Shown: positions 26,724 through 35,301, numbered from the stretch's first letter. The stretch: 64,000 bases of DNA from Dokdonella sp. (GCA_016712865.1 JADJQH010000008.1:434001-498000), one strand, 5' to 3'. Numbers and translations are program-made. Notes: generated from the sequence alone by a model not told the origin.

Positions 26724-29615
26724 ATGCGTAATGCCTCCGACACCGACTACGGCACCCCGGCCATCCAATCGCTGGATTCACTCAAGCTGGTGCAGCTCAG
26801 CATCAATGGCATTGCGGTGCGTGTTCCCGCCGGCACCTCGGTGATGCGCGCCGCTGCGCTCAGCGACATCCAGATCCCGCGCCTGTGCGCCACCGACACC
26901 CTGGATGCGTTTGGTTCCTGCCGCCTGTGTCTGGTCGAGATCGAGGGCATGAAGGGCTATCCGGCCTCCTGCACCACGCCGGTTGCCGAAGGCATGCGGG
27001 TAACCACGCAGTCGCACCGCCTGGCCGAACTTCGGCGCGGGGTGATGGAGCTGTATGTCTCCGACCATCCACTGGATTGCGATACCTGCCCTGCCAACGG
27101 TCATTGCGAATTGCAGGACATGGCCGAGGTGATCGGCGTCAGCGCAACACGCTACGGCCATGCCGGTGCCAACCATTTCCGCGCGCCCGGCAACGATCAC
27201 TTCGTCGCGCCAGATGCCTCCAATCCCTATTTCGCGTTTGATCCGTCGCTGTGCATCGTCTGCTCGCGTTGCGTGCGCGCCTGCGACGAGGTGCAGGGCA
27301 CCCATGCGTTGACCATCCAGGGACGCGGCTTCGAATCCAAGGTTGCCGCCAGCCAGGATCAATCCTTCCTCGATTCCGAATGCGTGTCCTGCGGTGCCTG
27401 CGTGCAAGCCTGCCCGACTGCGGCGCTGATGGAGAAATCGGTCATCGCGTTGGGTCAACCCGAGCGCAGCGTGATCACCACCTGCGCCTACTGCGGCGTG
27501 GGTTGCTCGTTCCGCGCCGAGATGCAGGGCGAGGACGTGGTGCGCATGGTTCCGCACATCGACGGCAAGGCCAACCACGGCCATGCCTGCGTCAAGGGAC
27601 GCTTTGCCATTGGCTATGTCTCGCATGCCGAACGCATCACAACGCCGATGATCCGCGCCAGCATCCACAATGCATGGACGGTGGTGTCGTGGGATGAAGC
27701 CATTGCCCACACCGCACGCGAATTTCGTCGCATCCAGGCCGAGCACGGCCAGGGCGCCATCGGCGGCATCACCTCCTCGCGTTGCACCAACGAGGAAACC
27801 TGGCTGGTGCAGAAGCTGGTGCGTGCCGCCTTCGGCAACAACAACGTGGATACCTGTGCGCGCGTGTGCCACTCGCCCACCGGTTACGGTCTCAAGGCCA
27901 CGCTTGGCGAGTCGGCCGGCACGCAGAACTTCGACTCGGTGCGCGAGACCGATGTGATGTTCGTGATCGGCGCCAACCCCACCGATGCGCATCCGGTATT
28001 CGGTTCGGCCATGAAGCGCCGCCTGCGCGAAGGCGCGCGCCTGATCGTCGCCGATCCGCGCAGCATCGACCTGGTGCGCGCTCCGCATGTCCGGGCGGAC
28101 CATCTGCTGCAGTTGAAGCCGGGAACCAATGTCGCCCTGCTCAATGCCATGGCACACGTCATCGTGGACGAGGGTCTGCACGATGCCGCGTTCATTGCGC
28201 TGCGCTGCGAGGATGCCGCGTTCGCGCGCTGGCAGGCCTTCATCCGCGAGCCGCGCAATTCACCGGAAGCCAGCGAAGCGGAAACCGGCGTACCGGCCGC
28301 CAGCGTGCGCGCCGCCGCCCGCCTGTATGCCACCGGCGGCAATGCGGCGATCTATTACGGCCTCGGCGTCACCGAACACGCGCAAGGCTCCACCGCGGTG
28401 ATGGCGATCGCCAACCTCGCCATGCTCACGGGCAACATCGGTCGTCCCGGCGTGGGTGTGAATCCCTTGCGCGGGCAGAACAACGTGCAGGGCTCCTGCG
28501 ACATGGGCTCGTTCCCGCACGAGCTGCCGGGTTACCGGCATGTGTCCGACGACGGCGTGCGCGCCGAGTTTGAAAAGGACTGGGGCGTGGGTCTTTTGTC
28601 CGAGCCGGGCCTGCGCATTCCCAACATGTTCGAGGCCGCGCTGGATGGCGAGTTCATGGGTTTGTACATCGAAGGCGAGGATCTGGCCCAGTCCGATCCC
28701 AACACCCAGCATGTGACTGCGGCGCTCTCGGCCATGGAATGCATCGTGGTGCAGGACCTGTTCCTCAACGAAACCGCCAAGTTTGCCCATGTGTTCCTGC
28801 CCGGCTCCACCTTCCTGGAAAAGGATGGCACCTTCACCAATGCCGAACGCCGCATCTCGCGCGTGCGCAAGGTCATGCAGCCGAAAGCCGGTTACGCGGA
28901 CTGGGAAATAACCCAGTTGATTGCGCAGGCCATGGGTTACCCGATGAACTACACGCATCCATCGGAAATCATGGACGAGATCGCGCGCCTGACGCCCACG
29001 TTTGCTGGCGTCAGTTACACGCGCATCGACGAACTCGGCAGCATCCAGTGGCCGTGCAACGACGCCGCGCCCGAGGGCACTCCCGTCATGCACGTGGACG
29101 AATTCGTGCGCGGCAAAGGGCGCTTCATGCTCACCGAATACCTGCCAACCACGGAACGGGTTAACGCGAAGTTCCCCTTGATCCTGACCACCGGGAGAAT
29201 CCTGAGCCAGTACAACGTCGGCGCGCAGACAAGGCGCACGCCCAATTCACTCTGGCACAGCGAAGATGTGCTTGAGATCCATCCCCACGATGCCGAACAG
29301 CGCGGCATCCATGAGGGCGACTGGGTTGGCATCGCCAGCCGCGCCGGCGACACCGTGCTGCGCGCACGCATCAGCCAGCGCATGCAGCCGGGCGTGGTCT
29401 ACACCACTTTCCACTTCCCGTTCTCCGGCGCCAACGTGATCACCACGGAAAACTCGGACTGGGCCACCAATTGCCCCGAGTACAAGGTCACCGCGGTGGA
29501 AGTGACCCGCGTCAGCCAGCCCTCGGAATGGCAGCAACGCTATCGGGCGTTCAGCGAAGCGCAGCAGCAGTTGTTGCGTGAACGCCGGATGTCGCCAACG
29601 CCTGCCGCCCCATGA
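26724..29615 (+). CDS. fdsA: NAD-dependent formate dehydrogenase alpha (catalytic) subunit
   Basis: The 963-residue molybdoenzyme has an N-terminal [2Fe-2S] domain (FGSCRLC) and a His/Cys-type cluster site (HPLDCDTCPANGHCELQ). Two [4Fe-4S] ferredoxin sites follow (CIVCSRCVRAC and CVSCGACVQAC), then the bis-MGD catalytic domains with CAYCGVGC. The metal ligand is a normal cysteine (Cys382 in ARVCHSPTGYG), not selenocysteine, since a TGC codon is present. It oxidises formate to CO2 in the cytoplasm and hands electrons to FdsG/FdsB. It is the last gene of the contiguous fdsGBA block; its maturation genes lie 5.7 kb downstream. Confidence 0.95.
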   Translation: MRNASDTDYGTPAIQSLDSLKLVQLSINGIAVRVPAGTSVMRAAALSDIQIPRLCATDTLDAFGSCRLCLVEIEGMKGYPASCTTPVAEGMRVTTQSHRLAELRRGVMELYVSDHPLDCDTCPANGHCELQDMAEVIGVSATRYGHAGANHFRAPGNDHFVAPDASNPYFAFDPSLCIVCSRCVRACDEVQGTHALTIQGRGFESKVAASQDQSFLDSECVSCGACVQACPTAALMEKSVIALGQPERSVITTCAYCGVGCSFRAEMQGEDVVRMVPHIDGKANHGHACVKGRFAIGYVSHAERITTPMIRASIHNAWTVVSWDEAIAHTAREFRRIQAEHGQGAIGGITSSRCTNEETWLVQKLVRAAFGNNNVDTCARVCHSPTGYGLKATLGESAGTQNFDSVRETDVMFVIGANPTDAHPVFGSAMKRRLREGARLIVADPRSIDLVRAPHVRADHLLQLKPGTNVALLNAMAHVIVDEGLHDAAFIALRCEDAAFARWQAFIREPRNSPEASEAETGVPAASVRAAARLYATGGNAAIYYGLGVTEHAQGSTAVMAIANLAMLTGNIGRPGVGVNPLRGQNNVQGSCDMGSFPHELPGYRHVSDDGVRAEFEKDWGVGLLSEPGLRIPNMFEAALDGEFMGLYIEGEDLAQSDPNTQHVTAALSAMECIVVQDLFLNETAKFAHVFLPGSTFLEKDGTFTNAERRISRVRKVMQPKAGYADWEITQLIAQAMGYPMNYTHPSEIMDEIARLTPTFAGVSYTRIDELGSIQWPCNDAAPEGTPVMHVDEFVRGKGRFMLTEYLPTTERVNAKFPLILTTGRILSQYNVGAQTRRTPNSLWHSEDVLEIHPHDAEQRGIHEGDWVGIASRAGDTVLRARISQRMQPGVVYTTFHFPFSGANVITTENSDWATNCPEYKVTAVEVTRVSQPSEWQQRYRAFSEAQQQLLRERRMSPTPAAP

Positions 29616-29830
29616 AACCCCGTTTCAGGCGCGGCGCTCACTTCGGCATCGAGCCTTCGATCAGGAATTGACCGGGACGGAGAATTCCCGCAATTGGACC
29701 GCGGGATTTGGCCGCGCGACGGGCGTGCGCCAATGATATTTATACGAAAGATCTCATTCTCCGCGCCAAGCCGGCCGTGATAGGCTGCGGGAATAGGTCT
29801 CGCTGTGGGGCCAAATAGTAGTTTGCTGCC

Positions 29831-30346
29831 ATGCGACTCCACCTCTTGCTTGCTGTAGTCCTGACCCTTGTGCTGGCCCTGCCCGCGTTCGCGTGCGACC
29901 CCGCAGGGAGCGAAGTTTTCAATCCGTCCCGCGACAAGGCGATTCATCATTCAGACCCGACTACCGGCTGGGCCGCGCACCCACCGGCTCCGGAAGTCGT
30001 CGCGGTGGATGTGTCGCGCGGCACCGGCTCCGATGGATTTAGCTGCGCCGACGCCGGTTCGGTATCGATCAAGCTGCGACTTCCGGAGTCCACGCCCTTC
30101 CAAATCGGAGAGCTCGGCTTCTACTTCCGAGTGCTCACTGGCAACAACATCCTGGCCGGCCATGCGGTTCCGCTTGTGACCAACTCGAAGCGGAGGCGAG
30201 TGGGTTCGTTCGTGATCTTCTGGCTAGATGGCTCCCCGGCTCAGCAGCAGCCGCTTGACATTGTTGCGGAGGTTTTCCCAGTCACGCACTGGCTCGAAAT
30301 CGGCCCTGCGACTCGGTTCGAGATTCGCGCGCCGGTTGGCAGCTAA
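29831..30346 (+). CDS. Secreted protein of unknown function, first cassette-type gene
   Basis: The 171-residue product starts with a signal peptide (LLLAVVLTLVLALPAFA) whose cleavage would leave a cysteine at the mature start, only weakly like a lipobox. The mature part is predicted mainly beta and has no recognised domain. The stop codon TAA lies inside the left arm of the attC-like site at 30340-30430, the usual layout of an integron gene cassette. No attC was seen upstream of it. A chromosomal gene that acquired a downstream attC is an alternative. Confidence 0.65.
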   Translation: MRLHLLLAVVLTLVLALPAFACDPAGSEVFNPSRDKAIHHSDPTTGWAAHPPAPEVVAVDVSRGTGSDGFSCADAGSVSIKLRLPESTPFQIGELGFYFRVLTGNNILAGHAVPLVTNSKRRRVGSFVIFWLDGSPAQQQPLDIVAEVFPVTHWLEIGPATRFEIRAPVGS

Positions 30347-30430
30347 CTACGTGTTGCAGCGGACGCCGGGGACGTTCCGCGTATCATCGAAACTCCGCGA
30401 CCAGGCGCCGCTGAACACGGCGTTGGGCTG
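30340..30430 (+). other. attC-like recombination site 1
   Basis: The outer arms CAGCTAAC (30340-30347) and GTTGGGCTG (30422-30430) pair. The right arm fits the integron consensus GTTRRRY. The inner arms GTGTTGCAGCGG (30351-30362) and CCGCTGAACAC (30408-30418) are complementary except for one unpaired G. An extrahelical base at this place is a hallmark of folded attC hairpins. Total length is 91 bp. Confidence 0.75.
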
Positions 30431-30446
30431 CACAGAAGGGAACCTC

Positions 30447-30908
30447 ATGCTGCGCATCGAGCTCGATGATCTTTCTAGGCCGCAGGTTCTTGCGCTTCTG
30501 CAAGAGCACTTGCGCAACATGTACGAACTCTCGCCACCGGACAAGGTCTTCGCCTTTGATGCAAGGAGGCTCAGCGCCCCTAACGTCACTTTCTGGACGG
30601 CGTGGAATCATGAATTGCTCATGGGCTGCGCAGCGCTCAAGGAGATCTCCCCGACAGAGGGCGAGATCAAATCCATGCGCACTCCGAGCGCGCTGCGGAG
30701 GAGTGGCGTAGGTCGTGCGCTCCTCAATCATGTTATCGAGGTCGGTCGTTCCCGCGCGTATCACGTCATATATCTCGAAACCGGCCCCAATTCCGCATTC
30801 GCCCCTGCTCAAGCCCTTTACCGTAGCGCAGGGTTCGAGCTGTGCGGACCCTTCGGTTCGTATCAGGAGAATGGAAACAGCGTGTTCATGTCGCTGTGGC
30901 TTACGTAG
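30447..30908 (+). CDS. GNAT-family N-acetyltransferase in an integron-type cassette
   Basis: The 153-residue protein has the GNAT acetyl-CoA motif as RRSGVGRALLNHVIEVGRSR (about residues 78-97) and the late motif APAQALYRSAGFELCGPFG. It should acetylate a small molecule or peptide; the substrate is unknown. ATG 30447 has AAGGG upstream and was chosen because the longer frame reads through attC site 1. Attachment-type sites lie tightly on both sides, so this is a complete cassette. Its base composition looks less GC-rich than the fds genes. Confidence 0.85.
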   Translation: MLRIELDDLSRPQVLALLQEHLRNMYELSPPDKVFAFDARRLSAPNVTFWTAWNHELLMGCAALKEISPTEGEIKSMRTPSALRRSGVGRALLNHVIEVGRSRAYHVIYLETGPNSAFAPAQALYRSAGFELCGPFGSYQENGNSVFMSLWLT

Positions 30909-30914
30909 CGTGCT

Positions 30915-31004
30915 GCCCAACAAGCGCATCAAGTTCGTGCCATTCGCGCACCCGACTCGCAACGGCGAAGCGCCGTTGCTCGCGGCTTATGCGCGGCGTT
31001 GAGG
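30915..31004 (+). other. attC-like recombination site 2
   Basis: The left arm GCCCAAC (30915-30921) fits RYYYAAC and the right arm is GTTGAG (30998-31003). The inner arms GCGCATCAAG and CTTATGCGC are complementary with one unpaired C. A central perfect stem, CAACGGCG/CGCCGTTG, lies at 30960-30978. An IS remnant begins directly at the right arm, so its last base is not original. Confidence 0.8.
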
Positions 31005-31720
31005 CTGTAGAAAAACCCCTTTTCGCCGACGTGATTTCCCCGTGCCGCGCGATTTTCCATCGGCATGTTTCAATTGTCGGGTTTTTTCGTTTGATTTGGT
31101 CACTGATCGCGATCGCAGTTGTGTGGGTCGCCTTGCTGCTTGCGGGTACGATCCGGCGGTGATTTTCGCGGGCGTTTTTTCCCTTACGCTTCCTTTCGGC
31201 AATTGGCCAACGTCTCGATGTTGTGAACCAGGGCAAACAGCTTCCATTGACCATCGACCTTGCGCTGTCCGCGCAGGGTGAAGCGGTTCAGACCTTTGTT
31301 GTGGCGCAGATTGGCGAACACCGGTTCAACAGCGGCAAAGCGTTGGCCGTCGTGGTGAAGTGCGGCTTGGCATCGCCGGTCAGGGCAATGAACAGTACTT
31401 TTTCGCGGTAGGCGCGTTCGATGCAACGCGAGCTGACCTGGTCTTGTGAATAGGCCAGCAACACGGCCTTGAGCAACACGGATGGCGCATAGGCCGTGGC
31501 ACCGGTCTCATCATTGCGGTAGCGCGCATCAGAGGCAGAAAGGTCCAGTTGATCGACCAGATGATGCAACGAATGGGCAAACGACCCCGGCACCAACTAC
31601 GCATCCAGATTCACCGGCAACAGCCGTGGACTCATGTCGATCATCTTGTATCTCGCCATGAATTTGCTCGCTTGTCAGAGTGAGCCTATTCGAGCAAGAT
31701 CAGCGGAGGTTTTCTACAGC
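31004..31720. mobile_element. Internally deleted IS1182-type element
   Basis: Terminal inverted repeats GCTGTAGAAAAACC (left, 31004) and GGTTTTCTACAGC (right, ending 31720) bound 717 bp. Inside, on the minus strand, are only the first and last parts of an IS1182/DUF772-type transposase. Full elements of this family are about 1.6-1.8 kb, so most of the middle is gone. It starts immediately after the GTTGAG arm of attC site 2. Another attC-type arm, GTTAGGC, follows at 31724-31730. No clear target duplication was found. Confidence 0.75.
31184..31635 (-). pseudogene. IS1182-family transposase remnant
   Basis: From ATG 31633-31635 the frame reads MSPRLLPVNLDA and then meets a TAG at 31597-31599. 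It continues with PGSFAHSLHHLVDQLDLS, YAPSVLLKAVLLAYS and LFIALTGDAKPHFTT, the conserved N-terminal part of this family. In another frame the transposase C-terminus is recognisable (AAVEPVFANLRHNKGLNRFT, LFALVHNIETLA). The catalytic centre between them is missing. The gene therefore has a premature stop, a large internal deletion and a frameshift, and cannot be active. Confidence 0.8.
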
Positions 31721-31735
31721 TTCGTTAGGCCGCTA

Positions 31736-32092
31736 ATGGCAGATCTTCGGCAACTTCGAGATATCGCCGCGCAGCTCCGCGAGCTCCAGCGGACATCTCC
31801 GGCTCACGTAGCTGATCTCGCTGATTGGAACGCTTCGGCACGCAAATTCTCTAGTGCGGTAGGCGTGCCGCTCCCTCCTCAGGTCATGCACTACCTGCAT
31901 GATGCAGACATTCGGATCAAAGACCCGGAGTACCGTGCATCCCAAGATGAGATGATCGCCGACATCATTTCCGACCTTGAGTCCGGCATTGTCCCGGCAT
32001 CAACCAGCACAACCATATCGTTCCACCCACGCTGGCTTTGGGCAATTGCTCTTGTTGTTCTCGCAATCATCTACATGGCCGTATTCAGGTGA
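31736..32092 (+). CDS. Small tail-anchored protein, cassette-type gene
   Basis: The 118-residue product starts at ATG 31736, five bases after an attC-type right arm (GTTAGGC). A soluble helical front (LRQLRDIAAQLRELQRT) is followed by a C-terminal membrane helix (WLWAIALVVLAIIYMAVF), so it is probably tail-anchored in the inner membrane. The stop is followed at once by GCCTAAC (32097-32103), the left-arm consensus of another attC, which is otherwise decayed. No domain is recognised. Longer in-frame starts lie within the IS remnant. Confidence 0.6.
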   Translation: MADLRQLRDIAAQLRELQRTSPAHVADLADWNASARKFSSAVGVPLPPQVMHYLHDADIRIKDPEYRASQDEMIADIISDLESGIVPASTSTTISFHPRWLWAIALVVLAIIYMAVFR

Positions 32093-32103
32093 CGCAGCCT
32101 AAC

Positions 32104-32446
32104 AATTTCGTAGCAGACTTCCCGTCAACCCCACCCGCATGACGCTCTTGCCTTGAGCTTCTCGGGCATTTGCTGATGGCCGGATAGCGCTTGTATCGCA
32201 TGGTGCACGTAAGTGCTTGTCGGTTCGCAACGCAAGTCAGACTGCATTTCCGTCCCACGGGGATTTCCTTCGGTCGTAGTCGGTCCCTTCGACAAGATCA
32301 GGACAGGCTTCTTGCATCGATGGGTTGATTCGGACCAGGGTACAGCGATCATGATCGAAGCAGGTGCCCGGAGACCTCGCTGATTGATCGGTGCCGTCGA
32401 TGCCGCAGGGATTAGCTGCAGGATGCATTGGCGGCCGGATCGACAG
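32104..32446. other. Degenerate accessory DNA, no intact gene
   Basis: After the GCCTAAC arm no matching right arm of an attC was found. The stretch contains only broken short frames and one copy of the dispersed phrase CCTTCGACAAGATCAGGACAGG near 32287. It may be decayed cassette or insertion-sequence DNA next to the IS110-type remnant. Confidence 0.5.
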
Positions 32447-32596
32447 TCAGGTGCACTTCGCGCGGTCGAGTGATGAAAACTCACCGCCGCCACGGTCGTC
32501 GTGGCGCACCTCGCCACCGACACGGGCATCAGTCAGCGAAATCTCGATCGATTCCTTGTGACCATCCGACCCAACGGACACGGTATGCTTGTTCAT
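32447..32596 (-). pseudogene. IS110-type transposase N-terminal remnant
   Basis: From ATG 32594-32596 the frame reads MNKHTVSVGSDGHKESIEIS and GGEVRHDDRGG. This resembles the first 50 residues of IS110-family transposases (consensus TVSVGLDVHKDSI), with the catalytic aspartate of VGLDVHK still present as SD. The rest of the roughly 350-residue protein is absent. It is a decayed fragment and marks repeated insertion in this region. Confidence 0.6.
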
Positions 32597-32751
32597 GGCC
32601 TGCCTCCGCACCAATTCGTTGTTGACTGATGAGCCCACGCTGTGGCTCGGTGCTCTCACGCGCGTTATCCACGGTACCGCGCCGGCAGGCCGACTTGTAT
32701 CAAGCCATTCTGACTAGAGTCGCCAGTCACGTCTCTTGGTACAATCGAACG

Positions 32752-32976
32752 ATGGACCTGAAAACGATCGAACGAGAGGCGTTGGGTCTCACGCCTGCAA
32801 ATCGCGCCAAGCTTGCGCACGAGCTCCTTGAGAGTCTCGATGCCCTTTCGCCAGCGGAAATCGACGAACTCTGGCTCGATGAGGCGGAGCGTCGACTCAA
32901 GGACCTCGATGAGGGCCGTACACAGTTGGTGCCTAGCGAAGAGGTGTACCGCAAGGCGCGGGCCTTGCTCAAGTGA
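32752..32976 (+). CDS. Addiction-module antitoxin (Unstab_antitox family)
   Basis: The 74-residue product resembles the addiction-module component family PF09720: LTPANRAKLAHELLESLDALSPAEIDELWLDEAERRLKDLD. Members are short, unstable, helical antitoxins paired with RelE/ParE toxins. ATG 32752 was chosen because upstream in-frame codons are not family-like. A TACAAT -10-like box lies at 32740-32745. Its stop overlaps the toxin GTG (GTGA), implying coupling. The pair is in the accessory stretch between cassettes and an MFS gene. Confidence 0.88.
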   Translation: MDLKTIEREALGLTPANRAKLAHELLESLDALSPAEIDELWLDEAERRLKDLDEGRTQLVPSEEVYRKARALLK

Positions 32977-33266
32977 AGGTATCGTTCCTTCCGGAAGCCG
33001 AATCCGAGCATCTCAAGCAAGTTGCCTACTACGAGGCGCAGCAAGCCGGTCTTGGTGCGCGCTATCTTGCCGAGGTTACCGCCGCCCTCGAGCACATTTG
33101 CGAGACACCTCACCGTTTTCCAATCGCTCGTCCGCCGGCATTGCGCAGGCTCTGTCTCAAGCGTTTCCCGTTCACCATCTTCTTTCGCGAATTGTCTGGT
33201 CTGGTCCAAGTGGTTGCAGTTGCACCGCATCGTCGGCGTCCAGGTTATTGGAGTGGGCGGTTCTAA
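32973..33266 (+). CDS. RelE/ParE-family toxin
   Basis: The 97-residue product has the ParE/RelE fold signature: VSFLPEAESEHLKQVAYYE, GLGARYLAEVTAALEHI, and the typical end KRFPFTIFFRELSGLVQVVAVAPHRRRPGYW. Toxins of this superfamily inhibit DNA gyrase or cleave mRNA on the ribosome; which applies here cannot be told. The GTG start overlaps the antitoxin stop. The TAA stop lies in TTCTAACTATTCG, which resembles the start of an attC, but no convincing fold was found downstream. Confidence 0.88.
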   Translation: MKVSFLPEAESEHLKQVAYYEAQQAGLGARYLAEVTAALEHICETPHRFPIARPPALRRLCLKRFPFTIFFRELSGLVQVVAVAPHRRRPGYWSGRF

Positions 33267-33435
33267 CTATTCGCTCAAGAGACTGCCTGTCAATGCGGAG
33301 TGAGTAGTGCCGCTGCCATGAGCTTCCAGGTTTCTGCGGGCCGTTGAGTTGTTCCGTAGTTGCGTGTGGCGCTGACCAAGCGATGTAGACTCGGTTTCAG
33401 CGCCCCCAAACCAACATGCCGATTGGAGCTTTGCG

Positions 33436-33981
33436 ATGGATACTCCGGACTCAGGGAAATTCGACCTCGGGCGCTTTGTATCCACAGTGGCAAACCTGGG
33501 TGTGCTGGTTGGACTGCTCCTGGTTGCGGTGCAGATCAGTCAGAGCACGGACATTGCCCGCGCCCAGCTTGCGAATGACTACTACCTCGCCGACATGCAA
33601 CTGGAGCTTTCCATGATGGGCGAATCGCCGGTGGATTCATGGACAAAGGCAGTGCACACACCCGATGACATCACTCCGCACGATGCGGCCGTTCTTGACC
33701 GGTTCTTCAACTACGGACTGGTGCAGGTGCGACGACTTCAGCAGATGCAGCAACTGGGGCTGGCCGAGAGCGAGGTGCTCGATCAGCAGATTCGCTATCT
33801 GGAGTGGCACCTCGGCAACGAAGTGGGCCGCAGGTGGTGGGCGCAGTACAAGTCCGAAGAACCGGAAGACGAGATCGTGCGGATGATCGACAAGGTGCTC
33901 TCGACTGCCGACTACGACCAGAATCGCAGGTACATGGACGCACTGATGAAGGCGCCAGCTGCGCAGGAGAAACCGGATTGA
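33436..33981 (+). CDS. Single-span membrane protein of unknown function
   Basis: The 181-residue protein has one membrane helix near the N-terminus (FVSTVANLGVLVGLLLVAVQIS) followed by a helical cytosolic domain rich in charged residues (LQQMQQLGLAESEVLDQQIRYLEW). The layout resembles small uncharacterised proteins of marine gammaproteobacteria. No domain or catalytic motif is evident. It lies between the toxin-antitoxin pair and the MFS transporter. Its transcription start and partners are not clear. Confidence 0.65.
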   Translation: MDTPDSGKFDLGRFVSTVANLGVLVGLLLVAVQISQSTDIARAQLANDYYLADMQLELSMMGESPVDSWTKAVHTPDDITPHDAAVLDRFFNYGLVQVRRLQQMQQLGLAESEVLDQQIRYLEWHLGNEVGRRWWAQYKSEEPEDEIVRMIDKVLSTADYDQNRRYMDALMKAPAAQEKPD

Positions 33982-34047
33982 TGCCGAATCTCCAACTTTT
34001 GCCGATCCAAGCCCCGACTGCGTTGCCAGCAGACGAAAGACGCGGCC

Positions 34048-35241
34048 ATGCCTGACACGACGCTGCACCGGCCCGCGATTCCGCGCAGCGTGTGGGCCTT
34101 GGGCCTGGTCAGCCTGTTCACCGACATCGGCTCGGAAATGGTGCACAGCCTGTTGCCGTTGTTGCTGGTGGGCAGTCTCGGCGCCAGCGGCTTGGTCATT
34201 GGTTTGATCGAAGGCACCGCGGAAGCCCTGGTGCTGATCGTCAAGGTGTTTTCCGGCTATCTGAGCGATGCCTGGGGTCGGCGCAAGCCTCTGGTGCTGC
34301 TCGGTTATGGCCTGGCGGCGCTGAGCAAGCCGCTGTTTCCCATGGCCGGGTCGGTGAGCACCATCGTTGCCGCGCGCTTGCTGGATCGTTTCGGCAAGGG
34401 CATTCGCGGTGCGCCTCGCGATGCGCTGATTGCCGATGTCACGCCCGTGGCGATTCGCGGTTCGGCGTTCGGCCTGCGTCAGGCGATGGACACGCTGGGG
34501 GCGGTGGTCGGGCCGCTGTGCGCCGTTGCGCTGATGACCGTGTTGCTCGGCGACATCCGCGCCGTGCTCTGGTTTGCGGTGTTGCCTGGATTGATTGCCG
34601 TGGCCTTGATCGTGTGTGCCGTGCGCGAACCCGAATCCTCCGCACGACCGGCGCGCCTGCCGATCACGCGCGAAGGACTGGCCAGTCTCGGCAAGCCGTA
34701 CTGGATGCTGGTCGCGGTGGCAGCGCTGTTGGCGCTGGCGCGCTTCAGCGAGGCATTCCTGATCCTGCGCGGTGCACAGCTTGGCCTTGCGGATGCGCAT
34801 GTTCCGCTGGTGCTGGTTGCGATGAGCGTGGTTTATGCCTTGTCTTCCTGGCCTTCGGGTTCCTTCTCCGACCGTTACGGCCGGCGCGCGCTGTTTGTTG
34901 TCGGCGTGCTGGTGCTGGTCCTTGCCGATGGCGTGCTCGCGCTGGCCACGGGACCCGTGGGCGTGTTTGCGGGTGCGGCGCTCTGGGGATTGCACCTCGG
35001 CATGACCCAGGGCGTGCTGTCCGCCATGATTGTCGATGCCAGCGGTGCGCAACGGCGCGGTACCGCGTTCGGTGTCTACGGATTGGCCAGCGGCGTCGGC
35101 TTGTTGGTGGCCAGTGTGGTCGCGGGCGCAGTCTGGGATGGTTGGGGCGGCCAGTCGACGTTTGCCTTGGGCGGTGTGTTGGCTGTGTTGACGCTTGCCG
35201 CCGCCATGTTCTGGATGCCGCGCAATCGCAATATGCCATGA
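34048..35241 (+). CDS. MFS transporter
   Basis: The 397-residue protein has about 12 membrane spans and MFS loop motifs in both halves: SGYLSDAWGRRKPL after span 2 and SGSFSDRYGRRALF in the second half. The strongly conserved DRFGKGIRGAPRDALIADV stretch places it in a subgroup of small-molecule exporters with unknown substrates. It ends 60 bp before fdhD, so the two may be co-transcribed. It is the last gene of the segment separating fdsGBA from fdhD-fdsD. Confidence 0.85.
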   Translation: MPDTTLHRPAIPRSVWALGLVSLFTDIGSEMVHSLLPLLLVGSLGASGLVIGLIEGTAEALVLIVKVFSGYLSDAWGRRKPLVLLGYGLAALSKPLFPMAGSVSTIVAARLLDRFGKGIRGAPRDALIADVTPVAIRGSAFGLRQAMDTLGAVVGPLCAVALMTVLLGDIRAVLWFAVLPGLIAVALIVCAVREPESSARPARLPITREGLASLGKPYWMLVAVAALLALARFSEAFLILRGAQLGLADAHVPLVLVAMSVVYALSSWPSGSFSDRYGRRALFVVGVLVLVLADGVLALATGPVGVFAGAALWGLHLGMTQGVLSAMIVDASGAQRRGTAFGVYGLASGVGLLVASVVAGAVWDGWGGQSTFALGGVLAVLTLAAAMFWMPRNRNMP

Positions 35242-35301
35242 TGCCGATGTGGCGGCCGCTTGCAGTGCTGCCGATATTGAACGATCACGCGGCACACGCA
35301 C

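Noticed and set aside
27840-27900. Selenocysteine in formate dehydrogenase
   Set aside because: The metal-ligand codon is TGC (Cys382); no in-frame TGA is present.
32125-32529. A 134-codon minus-strand frame
   Set aside because: Crosses the IS110-type remnant in another frame and has no coherent domain; treated as decayed DNA.
33259-33349. Third attC-like site after the toxin gene
   Set aside because: TTCTAAC and GTTGAGT arms are present, but the inner arms do not pair and the left arm breaks the RYYYAAC consensus; kept only as a weak trace.
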